Positions 27,234 through 36,401 of a stretch of 64,000 bases of DNA are shown here, piece after piece. The stretch is from Acinetobacter sp. UBA3106. GTDB lineage: Bacteria; Pseudomonadota; Gammaproteobacteria; Pseudomonadales; Moraxellaceae. Below the pieces are notes generated by a model, which saw only the letters and a list, made by a program, of their open reading frames with translations, did not search any database and was not told where the DNA came from. How positions within the stretch are numbered: position 1 is the stretch's first letter; each line of letters begins with the position of its first letter. Made by a program: the position numbers and the translations under genes. The stretch covers positions 73,691 to 137,690 of the forward strand of contig DFAM01000016.1 of the NCBI GenBank assembly GCA_002365595.1, given 5' to 3'.

Positions 27234-27737
27234 TTAAAATTCAACCATCTCATTGCGAAAGCCATCAATTAATTGAGTCAAATCGCGATGCCATTCACGC
27301 AGGATTTTGGTATCTGGCAACCAGGCTTGAGGAGTCTGAGTCACCTTAATAATCAGGTTGGAAGATGTTTCATCTTCAGGTTCCGGTGCACTCGGTTCCG
27401 GCGCATATTGGCACATACGGTAGGCACGTTTTAGCTCGGCAATAAACCCCTGTTTTGCCAACTGCTGCATTACGGTCACTTCAGGCGAGATTTGCCCTTT
27501 GTCTGCCATGTGTTCTTCAATCGACTTCAGGGTCGGTGCAAAGTCATTTAAACGGTAGTAACGAACCAGTTCCTGCAAAAATGCCAATACTGCACCGTGC
27601 AAATGAAATACTGCCGCTTCACGGTGTGCTTGCGCCTGCTGAACATGATCTGTTTGCTCAGCGAGTTGACATGCAAGACGTGCAAAATACAATTTTTGAT
27701 TGGTACGATCCGCATGAAAGCGCGCAACACGAGACAT
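27234..27737 (-). CDS. DUF6586-like protein
   Basis: The 167-residue protein begins MSRVARFHADRTNQKLYFARLACQLAEQ, resembling pseudomonad DUF6586 proteins, which also start with a TxQKLYFA stretch followed by a helical bundle (REAAVFHLHGAVLAFLQELVRYYRL). It is soluble and has no known catalytic motif. AGGAAA lies at a normal distance before the ATG. In pseudomonads this family is found near topA and lexA, and topA is 5.5 kb away here. Function unknown. Confidence 0.6.
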   Translation of the reverse strand: MSRVARFHADRTNQKLYFARLACQLAEQTDHVQQAQAHREAAVFHLHGAVLAFLQELVRYYRLNDFAPTLKSIEEHMADKGQISPEVTVMQQLAKQGFIAELKRAYRMCQYAPEPSAPEPEDETSSNLIIKVTQTPQAWLPDTKILREWHRDLTQLIDGFRNEMVEF

Positions 27738-28173
27738 GGTGATTTCCTAAATTCTGGCGTGAGTTACATCACTAAGAGTAAACTTAATTTTACTCGATGC
27801 ACAATAAAAAATTATGCACGATTCATTTTAATTAAATAGATTTTGCGCTTTGCCTGTACAGCAATTGGTGAGTCGATAGGCATACATTGTTATCACCAAG
27901 GCAATAACCTGCTGTCCAGTATGTAGCACTGCTGCAATTCCATTTTCTTGTCAGGGATGAACTGACTCCATAGCCACTCTTTTGACTACAAAAACTTGCA
28001 CTTGATGACCCGCATTGGTCCGGCAAGTTTTATTTACTACATTCCACCAATCTTGCACATTTAACAGTTTGGATTGCTTAAGACGTATTTCTAATTCATT
28101 TTGTTCTTGAGCAATTTACCGTCCAGCAGCTGCTACTCTAAAAACTGGAAAACGCCATTTCTTTTCCATGCAT
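27738..28173. other. Gene-free spacer with possible decayed coding DNA
   Basis: No intact gene is supported. On the minus strand one frame (about 28117 to 27835) reads through with a single internal stop: a helical stretch including NELEIRLKQSKLLNVQDWW, then VQVFVVKRVAMESVHP, the stop, and GIAAVLHTGQQVIALVITM. It looks protein-like but cannot be assigned and could be chance. Confidence 0.3.
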
Positions 28174-28197
28174 AAAAAAAGGAGCATCGCTCCTTTT
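28174..28197 (-). terminator. Terminator after the RRM gene
   Basis: AAAAGGAGC-atc-GCTCCTTTT, five bases past the stop of the RRM gene on the minus strand. Confidence 0.8.
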
Positions 28198-28202
28198 ATT
28201 GT

Positions 28203-28457
28203 TTATTCTGCTGCCGGCTTGTCTTCAGCCTGCTTGACGCGAATACCCTGTCCATGCAAACGCAAAGTATTTAAGCCTTTAATCGCTTTCACTGCTTCAC
28301 GACCATGCGGCATTTCCACAAAAGCAAAGCCTTTTGATTTACCTGTTGCAGCATCTAAAACCAAAGTGCATGAATCTACTGTGCCATATTGCTTGAACAA
28401 TTCAAGCAATTCAGCTTCTGTCACTGTACGTTCTAAATTACGAACTAAAATTTTCAT
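28203..28457 (-). CDS. Single-RRM RNA-binding protein
   Basis: The 84 residues form one RNA recognition motif. RNP2 is ILVRNL at the N-terminus and RNP1 is GKSKGFAFVEM near residues 39-49, with the aromatic residues that stack on RNA present. A short charged tail follows. Such stand-alone RRM proteins occur in many bacteria and are thought to bind single-stranded RNA, sometimes in cold response. It is separate from the upstream helicase by 77 bases, on the same strand. The RNA target is unknown. Confidence 0.88.
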   Translation of the reverse strand: MKILVRNLERTVTEAELLELFKQYGTVDSCTLVLDAATGKSKGFAFVEMPHGREAVKAIKGLNTLRLHGQGIRVKQAEDKPAAE

Positions 28458-28534
28458 CTGATGACCTTAAAATAGGCTAAAAAAACCAAAAAGCACTCGC
28501 CTACTTACTTTTTGCACTTCAATATTGAGATAGT

Positions 28535-30526
28535 TTAATCGAGATCGATACCAAAATCTAAATTAATCGATTGCCGTTCAATTAAGGCACTTTTTACCGT
28601 TTGTTGACGCTGCTTGTAATGGGTTTCAGTCGTACAGAGGTTGCGGGTCAAGTCATTGAGGAAATAACTTTCAACTTTACGCCCCTGTTCATCGACCTGA
28701 TCCCGTGCCCACAGATTCAGGTTCTGTTTGGTTAGGATCAGTTCATCCTTGGCACGGGTTAAAGCCACATACAAGACCCGGCGTTCCTCTTCGACGTCGT
28801 CGAAATTGCCCGAAGCTCGTGCATGTGGATACTGTCCCGCAGAAACATTCGCGACATAGCAAATCTTCTGCTCTGTGCCTTTGGCAGAATGAATGGTGAT
28901 GAGGGTTACAACATCATCTTCAGACTGGCGTTCTATTTCACTGATTGATACCGGATCGAGCACATATTCTTCCAAAAACTCACTCAGCTGATCATGTTTG
29001 GTGGCCAGCTGTTTGACCAGGTCAAAATCGCCCATCCGTTTCGACCAGTCTTTCTTGGCGTAGTTTTCTTCCAACTGTTCGACCAAGGCTTCTATCCCTA
29101 AAGTGACACAAGCTTGCACCTGATCTTTTAATACCGACATTTGCTTCATAATCAGCAAGGTCTTTTCAGGAATACGGCCAAATTTTTCCAGTTTGTCAAA
29201 AATCAGTTCGACATCGTCTTGCTGCAGTAGCTGCTGCGCCAGTTTACTGGCACCGACATCACCCACTCCGTTCCACAGGGTCAGAAAACGCATCCAGGCA
29301 ATATCATCCAAAGGATTAGCAATGACCCGTAATAAACTGAGCAGGTCTTTGACATGCGCTGTTTCTAGCAGTTTCATGCCGCCAATAAAGCGGTAAGGCA
29401 CATTAGCCTGAATAAAGGCCGCCTCAATGTGACGCGCAGCAAAACTGGAACGCACCAGCACCATATGGTCATGCCATGGCGTGCCTTCCAGAAAATGCCG
29501 CTCTTTAATATCAATGGCAATCCATTTGGCTTCATCAAACTCGTTCGGGAAAATATGCAGTTTGGGTTTAATGCCCTCTCCACGATGTGCATCCAGACGT
29601 TTGTCATATTTGATCGGACTTTGATCGAGCAGCCAGTTAGACAGATCTAGAATTTGCTGTGTTGAACGGTAATTTTGTTCCAGTTTAAAAATCTGCGCAT
29701 CCGGTACGCGTTCTTTAAAATAGTGGATATTTTCAAAGTCCGCACCACGAAAGCCATAAATGGATTGGGCATCATCACCAACACAGAACAGACTGACTTT
29801 ATCTTTTAACGGTTCCAGCAAAGCCCATTGCAGCGGATTGGTATCCTGCATTTCATCCACCAGCATGTGCTGACAAATCGAGGCTACATAATCACAGAGA
29901 CCTTCAGATTGCGCCAGTGCTGATGCGACCACCGCCAAAATATCGTCATAGTCCAGAAAGCTACGGGCACGTTTTCGTGTTTCGTATTCTTTCATGATAT
30001 CGGCGATTTGATCTTTATATTCCAAAAATTCAGGATGCTGTTTTTCTAGGGAAATACTGAGTTTTTGTCGGGTATTGCGGGCAAAAGAATACAGGTCACA
30101 CAGCTGCTGCGGCTTAGGCAAGGCATTGGGATTTTTTTTATCATCCTTTCCGCGAATCAGACGGAACATCATCAACTGATCATCACGATCAATAATCGAG
30201 AATTGCTCTAAGCCAAATGCTTTCGGAATACGGCGCAGCAGATACATGCAGAAGGTATGAAAAGTCGAAGCTCGCAAGCCTTTAGCCTGCTCGCCCAAAG
30301 CCAATTCGACCCGTGCCACAATTTCACTGGCTGAACGTCGGGTAAAGGTTAAAATTTGAATTTGATTGGCCGGCACACCTTGATCAATCAGGTAAGCCGC
30401 ACGTGCCACAATGGTTTTGGTTTTGCCACAGCCCGCCCCTGCAAGTACCAGACTATGCTTTGCCTCGGTCGTGGCAGCCTGTTTTTGTTGCGGATTTAAT
30501 TCATTAATCAGGGTGGCTAAACTCAT
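28535..30526 (-). CDS. UvrD/Rep-family ATP-dependent DNA helicase
   Basis: A 663-residue superfamily 1A helicase. Motif I is LAGAGCGKTKT (about 29), motif II DEMQDTNPLQW, motif III GDDAQSIYGFRGAD, motif IV LEQNYRSTQQIL, motif V ITIHSAKGTEQKICYV and motif VI VALTRAKDELIL. It lacks the C-terminal tail of UvrD, and its length is closest to Rep and smaller UvrD paralogues. It probably works in replication restart or repair. The name uvrD or rep would need phylogeny to settle. Confidence 0.88.
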   Translation of the reverse strand: MSLATLINELNPQQKQAATTEAKHSLVLAGAGCGKTKTIVARAAYLIDQGVPANQIQILTFTRRSASEIVARVELALGEQAKGLRASTFHTFCMYLLRRIPKAFGLEQFSIIDRDDQLMMFRLIRGKDDKKNPNALPKPQQLCDLYSFARNTRQKLSISLEKQHPEFLEYKDQIADIMKEYETRKRARSFLDYDDILAVVASALAQSEGLCDYVASICQHMLVDEMQDTNPLQWALLEPLKDKVSLFCVGDDAQSIYGFRGADFENIHYFKERVPDAQIFKLEQNYRSTQQILDLSNWLLDQSPIKYDKRLDAHRGEGIKPKLHIFPNEFDEAKWIAIDIKERHFLEGTPWHDHMVLVRSSFAARHIEAAFIQANVPYRFIGGMKLLETAHVKDLLSLLRVIANPLDDIAWMRFLTLWNGVGDVGASKLAQQLLQQDDVELIFDKLEKFGRIPEKTLLIMKQMSVLKDQVQACVTLGIEALVEQLEENYAKKDWSKRMGDFDLVKQLATKHDQLSEFLEEYVLDPVSISEIERQSEDDVVTLITIHSAKGTEQKICYVANVSAGQYPHARASGNFDDVEEERRVLYVALTRAKDELILTKQNLNLWARDQVDEQGRKVESYFLNDLTRNLCTTETHYKQRQQTVKSALIERQSINLDFGIDLD

Positions 30527-30632
30527 GGTGTCTCATCGTGCTAGATAGATGAATAGTTTAACAGAGCTGACCATAAATCTGAGATTGATCAACTTAAAAA
30601 TTGAATCTATCCCTATATTTTGCCATCCAGAA

Positions 30633-30725
30633 AGGCGACATGGATGTCGCCTGTTGAACTGTGAAACATGGATGTTGAATCAGTTCAACAAAGGATTTTT
30701 GTTACTTTTCATCCTTGAAAAGTAA
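30633..30725. repeat. Three-hairpin intergenic element, copy A
   Basis: Hairpin 1 is GGCGACA-tgga-TGTCGCC (30634-30651), hairpin 2 GTTGAACTG...CAGTTCAAC (30653-30661/30681-30689) and hairpin 3 TTACTTTTC-(6)-GAAAAGTAA (30702-30725). Copy B at 40908 has the same order and spacing, with paired substitutions in hairpins 2 and 3. It lies between two minus-strand genes. Confidence 0.75.
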
Positions 30726-30802
30726 ATTTGCCTACCCAAAAACCCATGCTAAAGCTATTCATTGGAGGCCATGACACTCTCTACTTTTAGAATTCAGCAT
30801 AA

Positions 30803-31939
30803 TCACTTTTCAAGTTTGCTTAACACCCCAACTACCACATCCTCCAAGTGCATTTCTGCATTTTGCATTGCATCTTCTAAATCAAAATTAGGTGGATTAA
30901 TCCCTACAATTTGAGTAAAGCCCAAGTCATATAACTCATCAATGCCATCGCCAACTAGACCCGCAAAAGCAATCACAGGCTTATTCAATCGCTTGGCGAC
31001 CTGCGCCACACCAAACGGCGTTTTGCCAAATTTAGTCTGGAAATCAATCTTGCCTTCACCAGTAAATACATAATCCGCCTGAGCAATTTTCTCTGCCAAT
31101 TTGGTCTGTTCAATTACAAGCTCGACACCTGAACGAATCTTGGCACCTGCAAATGCCATCAAACCAAAACCCAAGCCACCTGCTGCCCCTGCACCCGCAA
31201 TCTCCCGATAATTTATTCCAAGTTGCTGCTCCACGACATCAGCAAAATGATTTAAGTTATTATCCAGAATTTTCACCATTTCAGCTGTAGCGCCTTTTTG
31301 TGGCCCAAAAACATACGATGCGCCGTTTATTCCAGTCAGAGGATTATTCACATCACTAGCAATGAGGATTTCTGTGTGCTTTAAACGTGAATCCAAACCT
31401 GTAGTATCAATCATTCTGATTTGATCAAGTTGCCCGCCACCTACTGCAACTTCGGTATTGTGTGCATCTAAAAATTTCACCCCTAAAGCTTGTACCATAC
31501 CTGCACCTGCATCATTGGTCACACTGCCACCCAAACCGATAATAATTTTAGAAACGCCTAAATCCAGTGCTGCTTTGATCATCTCTCCTGTGCCCAAAGT
31601 GGTGGTGAGCAAAGGATTACGCTGGGCAAATTCAATCAGATGAATGCCATTGGCTTTCGCCATTTCAATAACTGCTGTTTTGCCTTCATCCACCAAGCCA
31701 AAATAAGTTTTTACTTTTTTTACAAGCAAAGGTCCTGTAACTTCACATGCAATTTTTTGTCCCTTTAAACTTGAGACTAATGCATCGACTGTGCCCTCGC
31801 CGCCATCTGCCATAGTAACTGAAATGCAAATCGCATCTGTACATAACTTTTCAATACCACGTTGCATGGCCTGACAAGCCTGTTCAGTAGTCATGCTTTC
31901 TTTAAAGGAATCGGGTGCAAGGACAAAAGTTTTAGGCAT
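30803..31939 (-). CDS. Glycerate kinase (type II, GlxK/GarK family)
   Basis: The enzyme phosphorylates D-glycerate to 2-phosphoglycerate, the last step of glyoxylate or glucarate use. The 378 residues show MPKTFVLAPDSFKESMT at the N-terminus, IGLGGSVTNDAGAGMVQALG near 125, and GAAGGLGFGLMAFAGAKIRSG near 257. The frame extends three codons to a TTG, but I take the ATG at 31939, which is where family members begin. No neighbouring glyoxylate genes are present, so its pathway is unclear. Confidence 0.9.
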   Translation of the reverse strand: MPKTFVLAPDSFKESMTTEQACQAMQRGIEKLCTDAICISVTMADGGEGTVDALVSSLKGQKIACEVTGPLLVKKVKTYFGLVDEGKTAVIEMAKANGIHLIEFAQRNPLLTTTLGTGEMIKAALDLGVSKIIIGLGGSVTNDAGAGMVQALGVKFLDAHNTEVAVGGGQLDQIRMIDTTGLDSRLKHTEILIASDVNNPLTGINGASYVFGPQKGATAEMVKILDNNLNHFADVVEQQLGINYREIAGAGAAGGLGFGLMAFAGAKIRSGVELVIEQTKLAEKIAQADYVFTGEGKIDFQTKFGKTPFGVAQVAKRLNKPVIAFAGLVGDGIDELYDLGFTQIVGINPPNFDLEDAMQNAEMHLEDVVVGVLSKLEK

Positions 31940-32112
31940 GATGTTCAAAAAATGAAATGAATAAATCTTTTATACAATAAAATAAATTCCCTAGAGCACT
32001 CTTTAACTAAATTGGATTTAAATATCGGCAGAATTTTTGAGTACTTCATGTTCGAGATAGGAAGCTAAAGTGAGATAGGGAATCTTAAAACTTTCAACCT
32101 TATCTACAGCTT

Positions 32113-32871
32113 TTATTTTTTCCAACCGAGTTCAAGCGCACTTATTTCATTGATTAATGTCTGCTGCAAAGTGTCAGGCATCTTGCTTTTATCATTTGAC
32201 ACAGGAATGTGCCCTGCCATTAACTCTGCTTTGGCTTGAGGAAATAAAGGCTGTTGATTCGGATAAGCATAACCTATCGGATACAGCGGCTGTCCTGTTG
32301 CTAAATCATATTTATCGGTCGCACCAAAGGCATGGAGTAATTCATGAACCAGCACAATCTTGTTTTGTTCTGACTGTTTTTTAGAAGCAAACAAATTGAC
32401 TGAACCAATACGGCCTTTTTGCAAGGCAGTAGAATGTTTTAATTCTTTCATTATTTCAGGATCATAATAATTTAAAAATAATGTCACTGTAGGTGAACCA
32501 TCGATACTTTCATGCTGTTTCCAGGCATAAAAGCGAAACTTTAAGCTCCATAAAATGGTATCCAGTATCGTTGCCTGTGCAGGCACTTTGGGAGGTAATC
32601 TGTTGAGTTCACGACCCAACTGAAAATAAATCGCGATCGGCTGTCCACGATACTGTGCCGACATCTGCTGGAGATATTCTTGCGCCCCTTTTAACTCAGA
32701 GAGATTTAGGGATTGAATATAGTTTTGTGTGGCAGCCCGTCCATCTGCATTGATGGGATGTAACATGACAATAATGGGCTTGGACCAATCCTGATTTTGG
32801 TCACGGTAAGCATTGACTGCCACAATCAATAAAATGATGAGTAAACACAGTATCCGAATATTTTTCCACAT
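32113..32871 (-). CDS. Membrane-anchored metzincin-like protein (HExxHxxGxxD)
   Basis: I do not recognise a named gene. The 252 residues have an N-terminal anchor (about 5-21) and a periplasmic domain. Residues 176-186 read HELLHAFGATD, matching the HExxHxxGxxH/D zinc motif of metzincin proteases with Asp as third ligand, as in snapalysin. A downstream YPIGYAYPNQQPLFPQAKAELM segment may supply the Met-turn at ELM or a nearby methionine. No pro-segment is obvious. Its substrate is unknown and it stands alone between glycerate kinase and topA. Confidence 0.65.
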   Translation of the reverse strand: MWKNIRILCLLIILLIVAVNAYRDQNQDWSKPIIVMLHPINADGRAATQNYIQSLNLSELKGAQEYLQQMSAQYRGQPIAIYFQLGRELNRLPPKVPAQATILDTILWSLKFRFYAWKQHESIDGSPTVTLFLNYYDPEIMKELKHSTALQKGRIGSVNLFASKKQSEQNKIVLVHELLHAFGATDKYDLATGQPLYPIGYAYPNQQPLFPQAKAELMAGHIPVSNDKSKMPDTLQQTLINEISALELGWKK

Positions 32872-33165
32872 TTCCTCAACATCTCAATCTTTTGTATTTA
32901 TTTTCAACGATCATTAAAACATATAAGTATAGCGGAGTCTTTCCATTCAACCATGAATAGTGGGAGCTCATTCAGTACTTTTTGCCGTCAAAAAGTACCC
33001 AAAAACTGTGTCATGTACAAAACTCGGTAACTTCCGTCTTTTATCTATTTTAGCGCTGAAACAGTATTTTACCGATGTAGTCCTGTCTCGAACAATTGTG
33101 CATGACCTTGCCACGTGTTCAAATAATTTTTGACAAATCATGCTCAATTCAATTTATAAAACAAT
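32872..33165. other. Spacer upstream of the metzincin-like gene
   Basis: About 290 bases without a gene. It contains a hairpin like hairpin 3 of the repeat element (32975-32998) in a segment otherwise too diverged to align. The promoter of the minus-strand metzincin-like gene must lie here. Confidence 0.45.
32975..32998. repeat. Hairpin resembling part of the three-hairpin element
   Basis: GTACTTTTTG-ccgt-CAAAAAGTAC is a perfect 10-bp stem like hairpin 3 of copies A and B. Hairpins 1 and 2 are not recognisable nearby, so this is a remnant or a relative. Confidence 0.4.
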
Positions 33166-33193
33166 AAAAATGCCGACTTTCGTCAGCATTTTT
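33166..33193 (-). terminator. Terminator after topA
   Basis: AAAAATGC/GCATTTTT with an inner GAC/GTC pairing lies 14 bases past the topA stop on the minus strand. Confidence 0.7.
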
Positions 33194-33206
33194 CAGAACT
33201 TAAAAC

Positions 33207-35846
33207 TTAAGCTTCAATCCATTTTCCATCCTGGAATACCAGACTCCACTTGGTCTGCTTACCTTCAGCATTTTCAGAACCGATATATTGTGCTTGATTC
33301 TTACGGCTGAATTTTACCAAGGTTGGATTCCCTTCAGGATCTGCATCCGGCGCTTGCAAAATAAACTGATATTTTGGATCCAGCTGCTCGGCGACACTAC
33401 GCAGTTCAGCCACTTTCGGTGCACGGGTTTCGCGCACTTTAGGAAACTTGCTCGCTGCCAGGAATAAACCTGCCGCGCCATCACGAAGCACAAAGTAGTC
33501 ATCATGCTTGGTAGAACGCAAGTGTTCCATTTTAATTGGATCTACGCGCGGAGGTGCAGGCTGACCATTCTTTAGCACTTTACGGGTATTGTCACAGCTG
33601 GTGCAGGCAAAATAAGGACCAAAGCGGCCAGTTTTGAGCTGCATTTCACCATCACACTTGTCACATGGAATGGTTGGACCATCATAACCTTTGATTTTGA
33701 ACTCACCTTCTTCAAGTTCAAAACCGGCACAATCCGGGTTATTCCCACAGATATGCAACTTGCGACCACCATCAATCACATAACTGTCCATTGCCGTTTC
33801 ACAAATCGGGCAACGTTTTTTCGACATCAAGTCAGCTGTTTCTGCCGCATCATCATCAGACAATGCCGCCAAGGATTCGACCGGCGTTAAATTCAGAGTC
33901 CCTTTACAACGCTCTTTAGGCGGCAGGTTATAGCCAGAACATCCCAGGAATACACCCGTCGTTCCAGTACGAATCTGCATCGGACGAGAACATTCAGGGC
34001 AATGTACTGCTTCCACTTCAACTGGCAGATTACGGCGCATACCGTGGTCGCCTTGGGCTGTGGTTAAGCGTTTCTTAAAGTCGCCGTAGAAATTATCCAG
34101 CAACTCTTTCCAGTTCCGCTGACCATCAGCGACTTTATCCAGCTGACCTTCAAGATCTGCGGTAAAGTCATAGTTCATCAGATTATTGAAACTTTCATCG
34201 AGACGGTCTGTCACGATTTCTCCCATCTTCTCTGCAAAGAGACGACGGTTTTCCAGTTTCACATAACCACGATCCTGAATGGTGGAAATAATGGCTGCAT
34301 AGGTCGAAGGACGGCCAATGCCACGTTTTTCCAGTTCTTTTACCAGCGATGCTTCAGTGAAACGTGCAGGCGGTTTGGTAAAATGCTGAGAAGGATCAAG
34401 TTTTTCCAGTTTCAGGATTTCACCCACTTTAACGGCAGGTAGCAAAATATCATCATCAGCTTTATTTGCACCACGAACTTTGGTAAAGCCATCAAAGACC
34501 AAGGTACGGCCTTTCGCTTTAAGTTCCACACCATTGGCATCAACTAAAATGGTCGATGATAAATATTCTGCGGGTGTCATCTGACAGGCTACAAACTGGC
34601 GCCAGATCAGGTCATACAGACGCTGAGCATCACGTTCTACACCCGCTAGACTATCGCCTTTCAGTGCCACATTGGAAGGACGAATCGCTTCATGGGCTTC
34701 TTGCGCACCCGCCTTGTTACCATAGCGGTTTGGCTTGGCAGGTAAGTATTTAGTACCAAACTCGGACTCAATATGACCACGCACCATATTGACCGCATCA
34801 TCACTCAGGAATGTCGAGTCGGTACGCATATAGGTGATGAAACCCGCTTCATACAGGCGCTGCGCCAGCATCATGGTTTTCTTCACAGAAAAACCTAAAC
34901 GTGTGCTTGCAGCCTGTTGCAGGGTTGAGGTGATATACGGTGCACTTGGGTTGACCTTGGTCGGTTTATCTTCACGACTGGCAACTTTATATTCAGCATC
35001 TTTAATCAGGTTGAGTAAAGCATCGGTCTCGGCTTTATTGTGCAGTTTGAGCGTCTTGCCACCCTGCTTTACTGCTTCAAGACGGATATCGTCTTTTTGC
35101 GATTTGGTATCTGCAAAAACTTGCCAGTATTCTTCAGGGATGAAAGCACGAATTTCACGTTCACGTTCAACCACCAGTTTTACTGCAACCGACTGTACAC
35201 GACCAGCCGATAAACCACGGGCGATTTTTTCCCAAAGCAATGGCGAAATCATGAAACCCACAACACGGTCCAAGAAACGACGGGCTTGCTGTGCATTGAC
35301 CTTGTCGATATCTAAACGTGCCGGCTGTTTAAACGCTTCCTGAATGGCATTTTTAGTAATTTCGTTAAACACCACACGCTGGTAACGTGAATCATCGCCA
35401 CCAATCACTTCTTTTAAATGCCAGGCAATGGCTTCCCCTTCACGGTCCAAATCCGTTGCGAGATAGACTTCATCAACTTGCGATGCCAGTTTTTTCAGTT
35501 CAGCAACGACATTTTCTTTGCCTGGCAGCACTTCATAATGTGCTTTCCAGCCGTGTTCAGGATCAACGCCCATACGGTTGACCAAAGCTAATTGTGCTTT
35601 TTCCGCTTTTTGTTCATCGGTCAGTTTGGCACGTGATACAGGCTTTTTTTCTGTACTTTTAGATCCGCCAGTCGGCAAGTCACGAACATGGCCCACCGAT
35701 GATTTTACGATGTAATTTGGACCCAGATATTTGTTGATTGTTTTCGCTTTTGCAGGCGACTCCACAATCACTAAGGCACGCTTGTTCGCAGCACTCGGAG
35801 ATTTTGCTGTGGTACTTTTAGATGTGGACCGAGGAGCGTTCGCCAT
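33207..35846 (-). CDS. topA: DNA topoisomerase I
   Basis: TopA relaxes negative supercoils. The 879-residue type IA enzyme has a Toprim domain (VIVESPAKAKTINKYLG near 28; ATDLDREGEAIAWHL near 128), the catalytic tyrosine in FITYMRTDSTFLS (about 338), and a C-terminal region with three Cys-rich zinc-finger-like modules. CPECSRPM and CPICETAM each begin a four-cysteine cluster, followed by CDKCDGEM. A basic Ser/Thr/Lys-rich N-terminal 22 residues precede the core. The gene is downstream of a small membrane protein, 35 bases apart. Confidence 0.98.
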   Translation of the reverse strand: MANAPRSTSKSTTAKSPSAANKRALVIVESPAKAKTINKYLGPNYIVKSSVGHVRDLPTGGSKSTEKKPVSRAKLTDEQKAEKAQLALVNRMGVDPEHGWKAHYEVLPGKENVVAELKKLASQVDEVYLATDLDREGEAIAWHLKEVIGGDDSRYQRVVFNEITKNAIQEAFKQPARLDIDKVNAQQARRFLDRVVGFMISPLLWEKIARGLSAGRVQSVAVKLVVEREREIRAFIPEEYWQVFADTKSQKDDIRLEAVKQGGKTLKLHNKAETDALLNLIKDAEYKVASREDKPTKVNPSAPYITSTLQQAASTRLGFSVKKTMMLAQRLYEAGFITYMRTDSTFLSDDAVNMVRGHIESEFGTKYLPAKPNRYGNKAGAQEAHEAIRPSNVALKGDSLAGVERDAQRLYDLIWRQFVACQMTPAEYLSSTILVDANGVELKAKGRTLVFDGFTKVRGANKADDDILLPAVKVGEILKLEKLDPSQHFTKPPARFTEASLVKELEKRGIGRPSTYAAIISTIQDRGYVKLENRRLFAEKMGEIVTDRLDESFNNLMNYDFTADLEGQLDKVADGQRNWKELLDNFYGDFKKRLTTAQGDHGMRRNLPVEVEAVHCPECSRPMQIRTGTTGVFLGCSGYNLPPKERCKGTLNLTPVESLAALSDDDAAETADLMSKKRCPICETAMDSYVIDGGRKLHICGNNPDCAGFELEEGEFKIKGYDGPTIPCDKCDGEMQLKTGRFGPYFACTSCDNTRKVLKNGQPAPPRVDPIKMEHLRSTKHDDYFVLRDGAAGLFLAASKFPKVRETRAPKVAELRSVAEQLDPKYQFILQAPDADPEGNPTLVKFSRKNQAQYIGSENAEGKQTKWSLVFQDGKWIEA

Positions 35847-35881
35847 AGTTAACCGTTAATCCTGTTTGATTGGTTGATAAA

Positions 35882-36331
35882 TTAAAGTTCAGCCAAAGAT
35901 GTTAAATAAGCTTTAATGTCTTCTAACTGTGTTGCTCGAAGGTCTGATTCTTCATCCCAATAGAGTCCTACACAGTTTGCCTGCATATCAATAGCATAAA
36001 TGCCCTTTAATGCAATGGGCAAATCGTTAAACTTGTCATCGCCTTGCACAATTTTCAGCTTTTGATCTTCTACCCGAGCACGCATCAGTGGCAGTCGGGC
36101 ATCTGGAATTAGAACACTGTAATAAGCCACCATACTGGCACGGTTTTCTGTTGCCATTGGAACTTTGGTCCAATCGGGAGCTGCGACTAAACGCGGATGT
36201 AAAGCCATCTTGCGCGCTTTTTCACGCATCAGGCCTAATGCTTTTTCTCTTGGGCTGACACGTAGCCCAAAAATTGAGCCAAGCACAAACAGCACAATGA
36301 AGACTGTAATCCAAATTCCAGTATTTTCCAT
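35882..36331 (-). CDS. Conserved single-span membrane protein upstream of topA
   Basis: The 149 residues have one N-terminal membrane helix (about 6-22, WITVFIVLFVLGSIFGL) and then a cytoplasmic segment with VSPREKALGLMREKARKMAL and a compact domain ending SDLRATQLEDIKAYLTSLAEL. A similar helix followed by SPRE-type residues is seen in the pseudomonad protein encoded beside topA, so this is a conserved neighbour. AAGG stands 7 bases before the ATG. Function unknown. Confidence 0.75.
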   Translation of the reverse strand: MENTGIWITVFIVLFVLGSIFGLRVSPREKALGLMREKARKMALHPRLVAAPDWTKVPMATENRASMVAYYSVLIPDARLPLMRARVEDQKLKIVQGDDKFNDLPIALKGIYAIDMQANCVGLYWDEESDLRATQLEDIKAYLTSLAEL

Positions 36332-36401
36332 AGTACAACCTTATTATTCCTTTATTAGAGTTGCATAAGCTGAATGTAAAACGCAAGTTACAGCGATGAA
36401 A

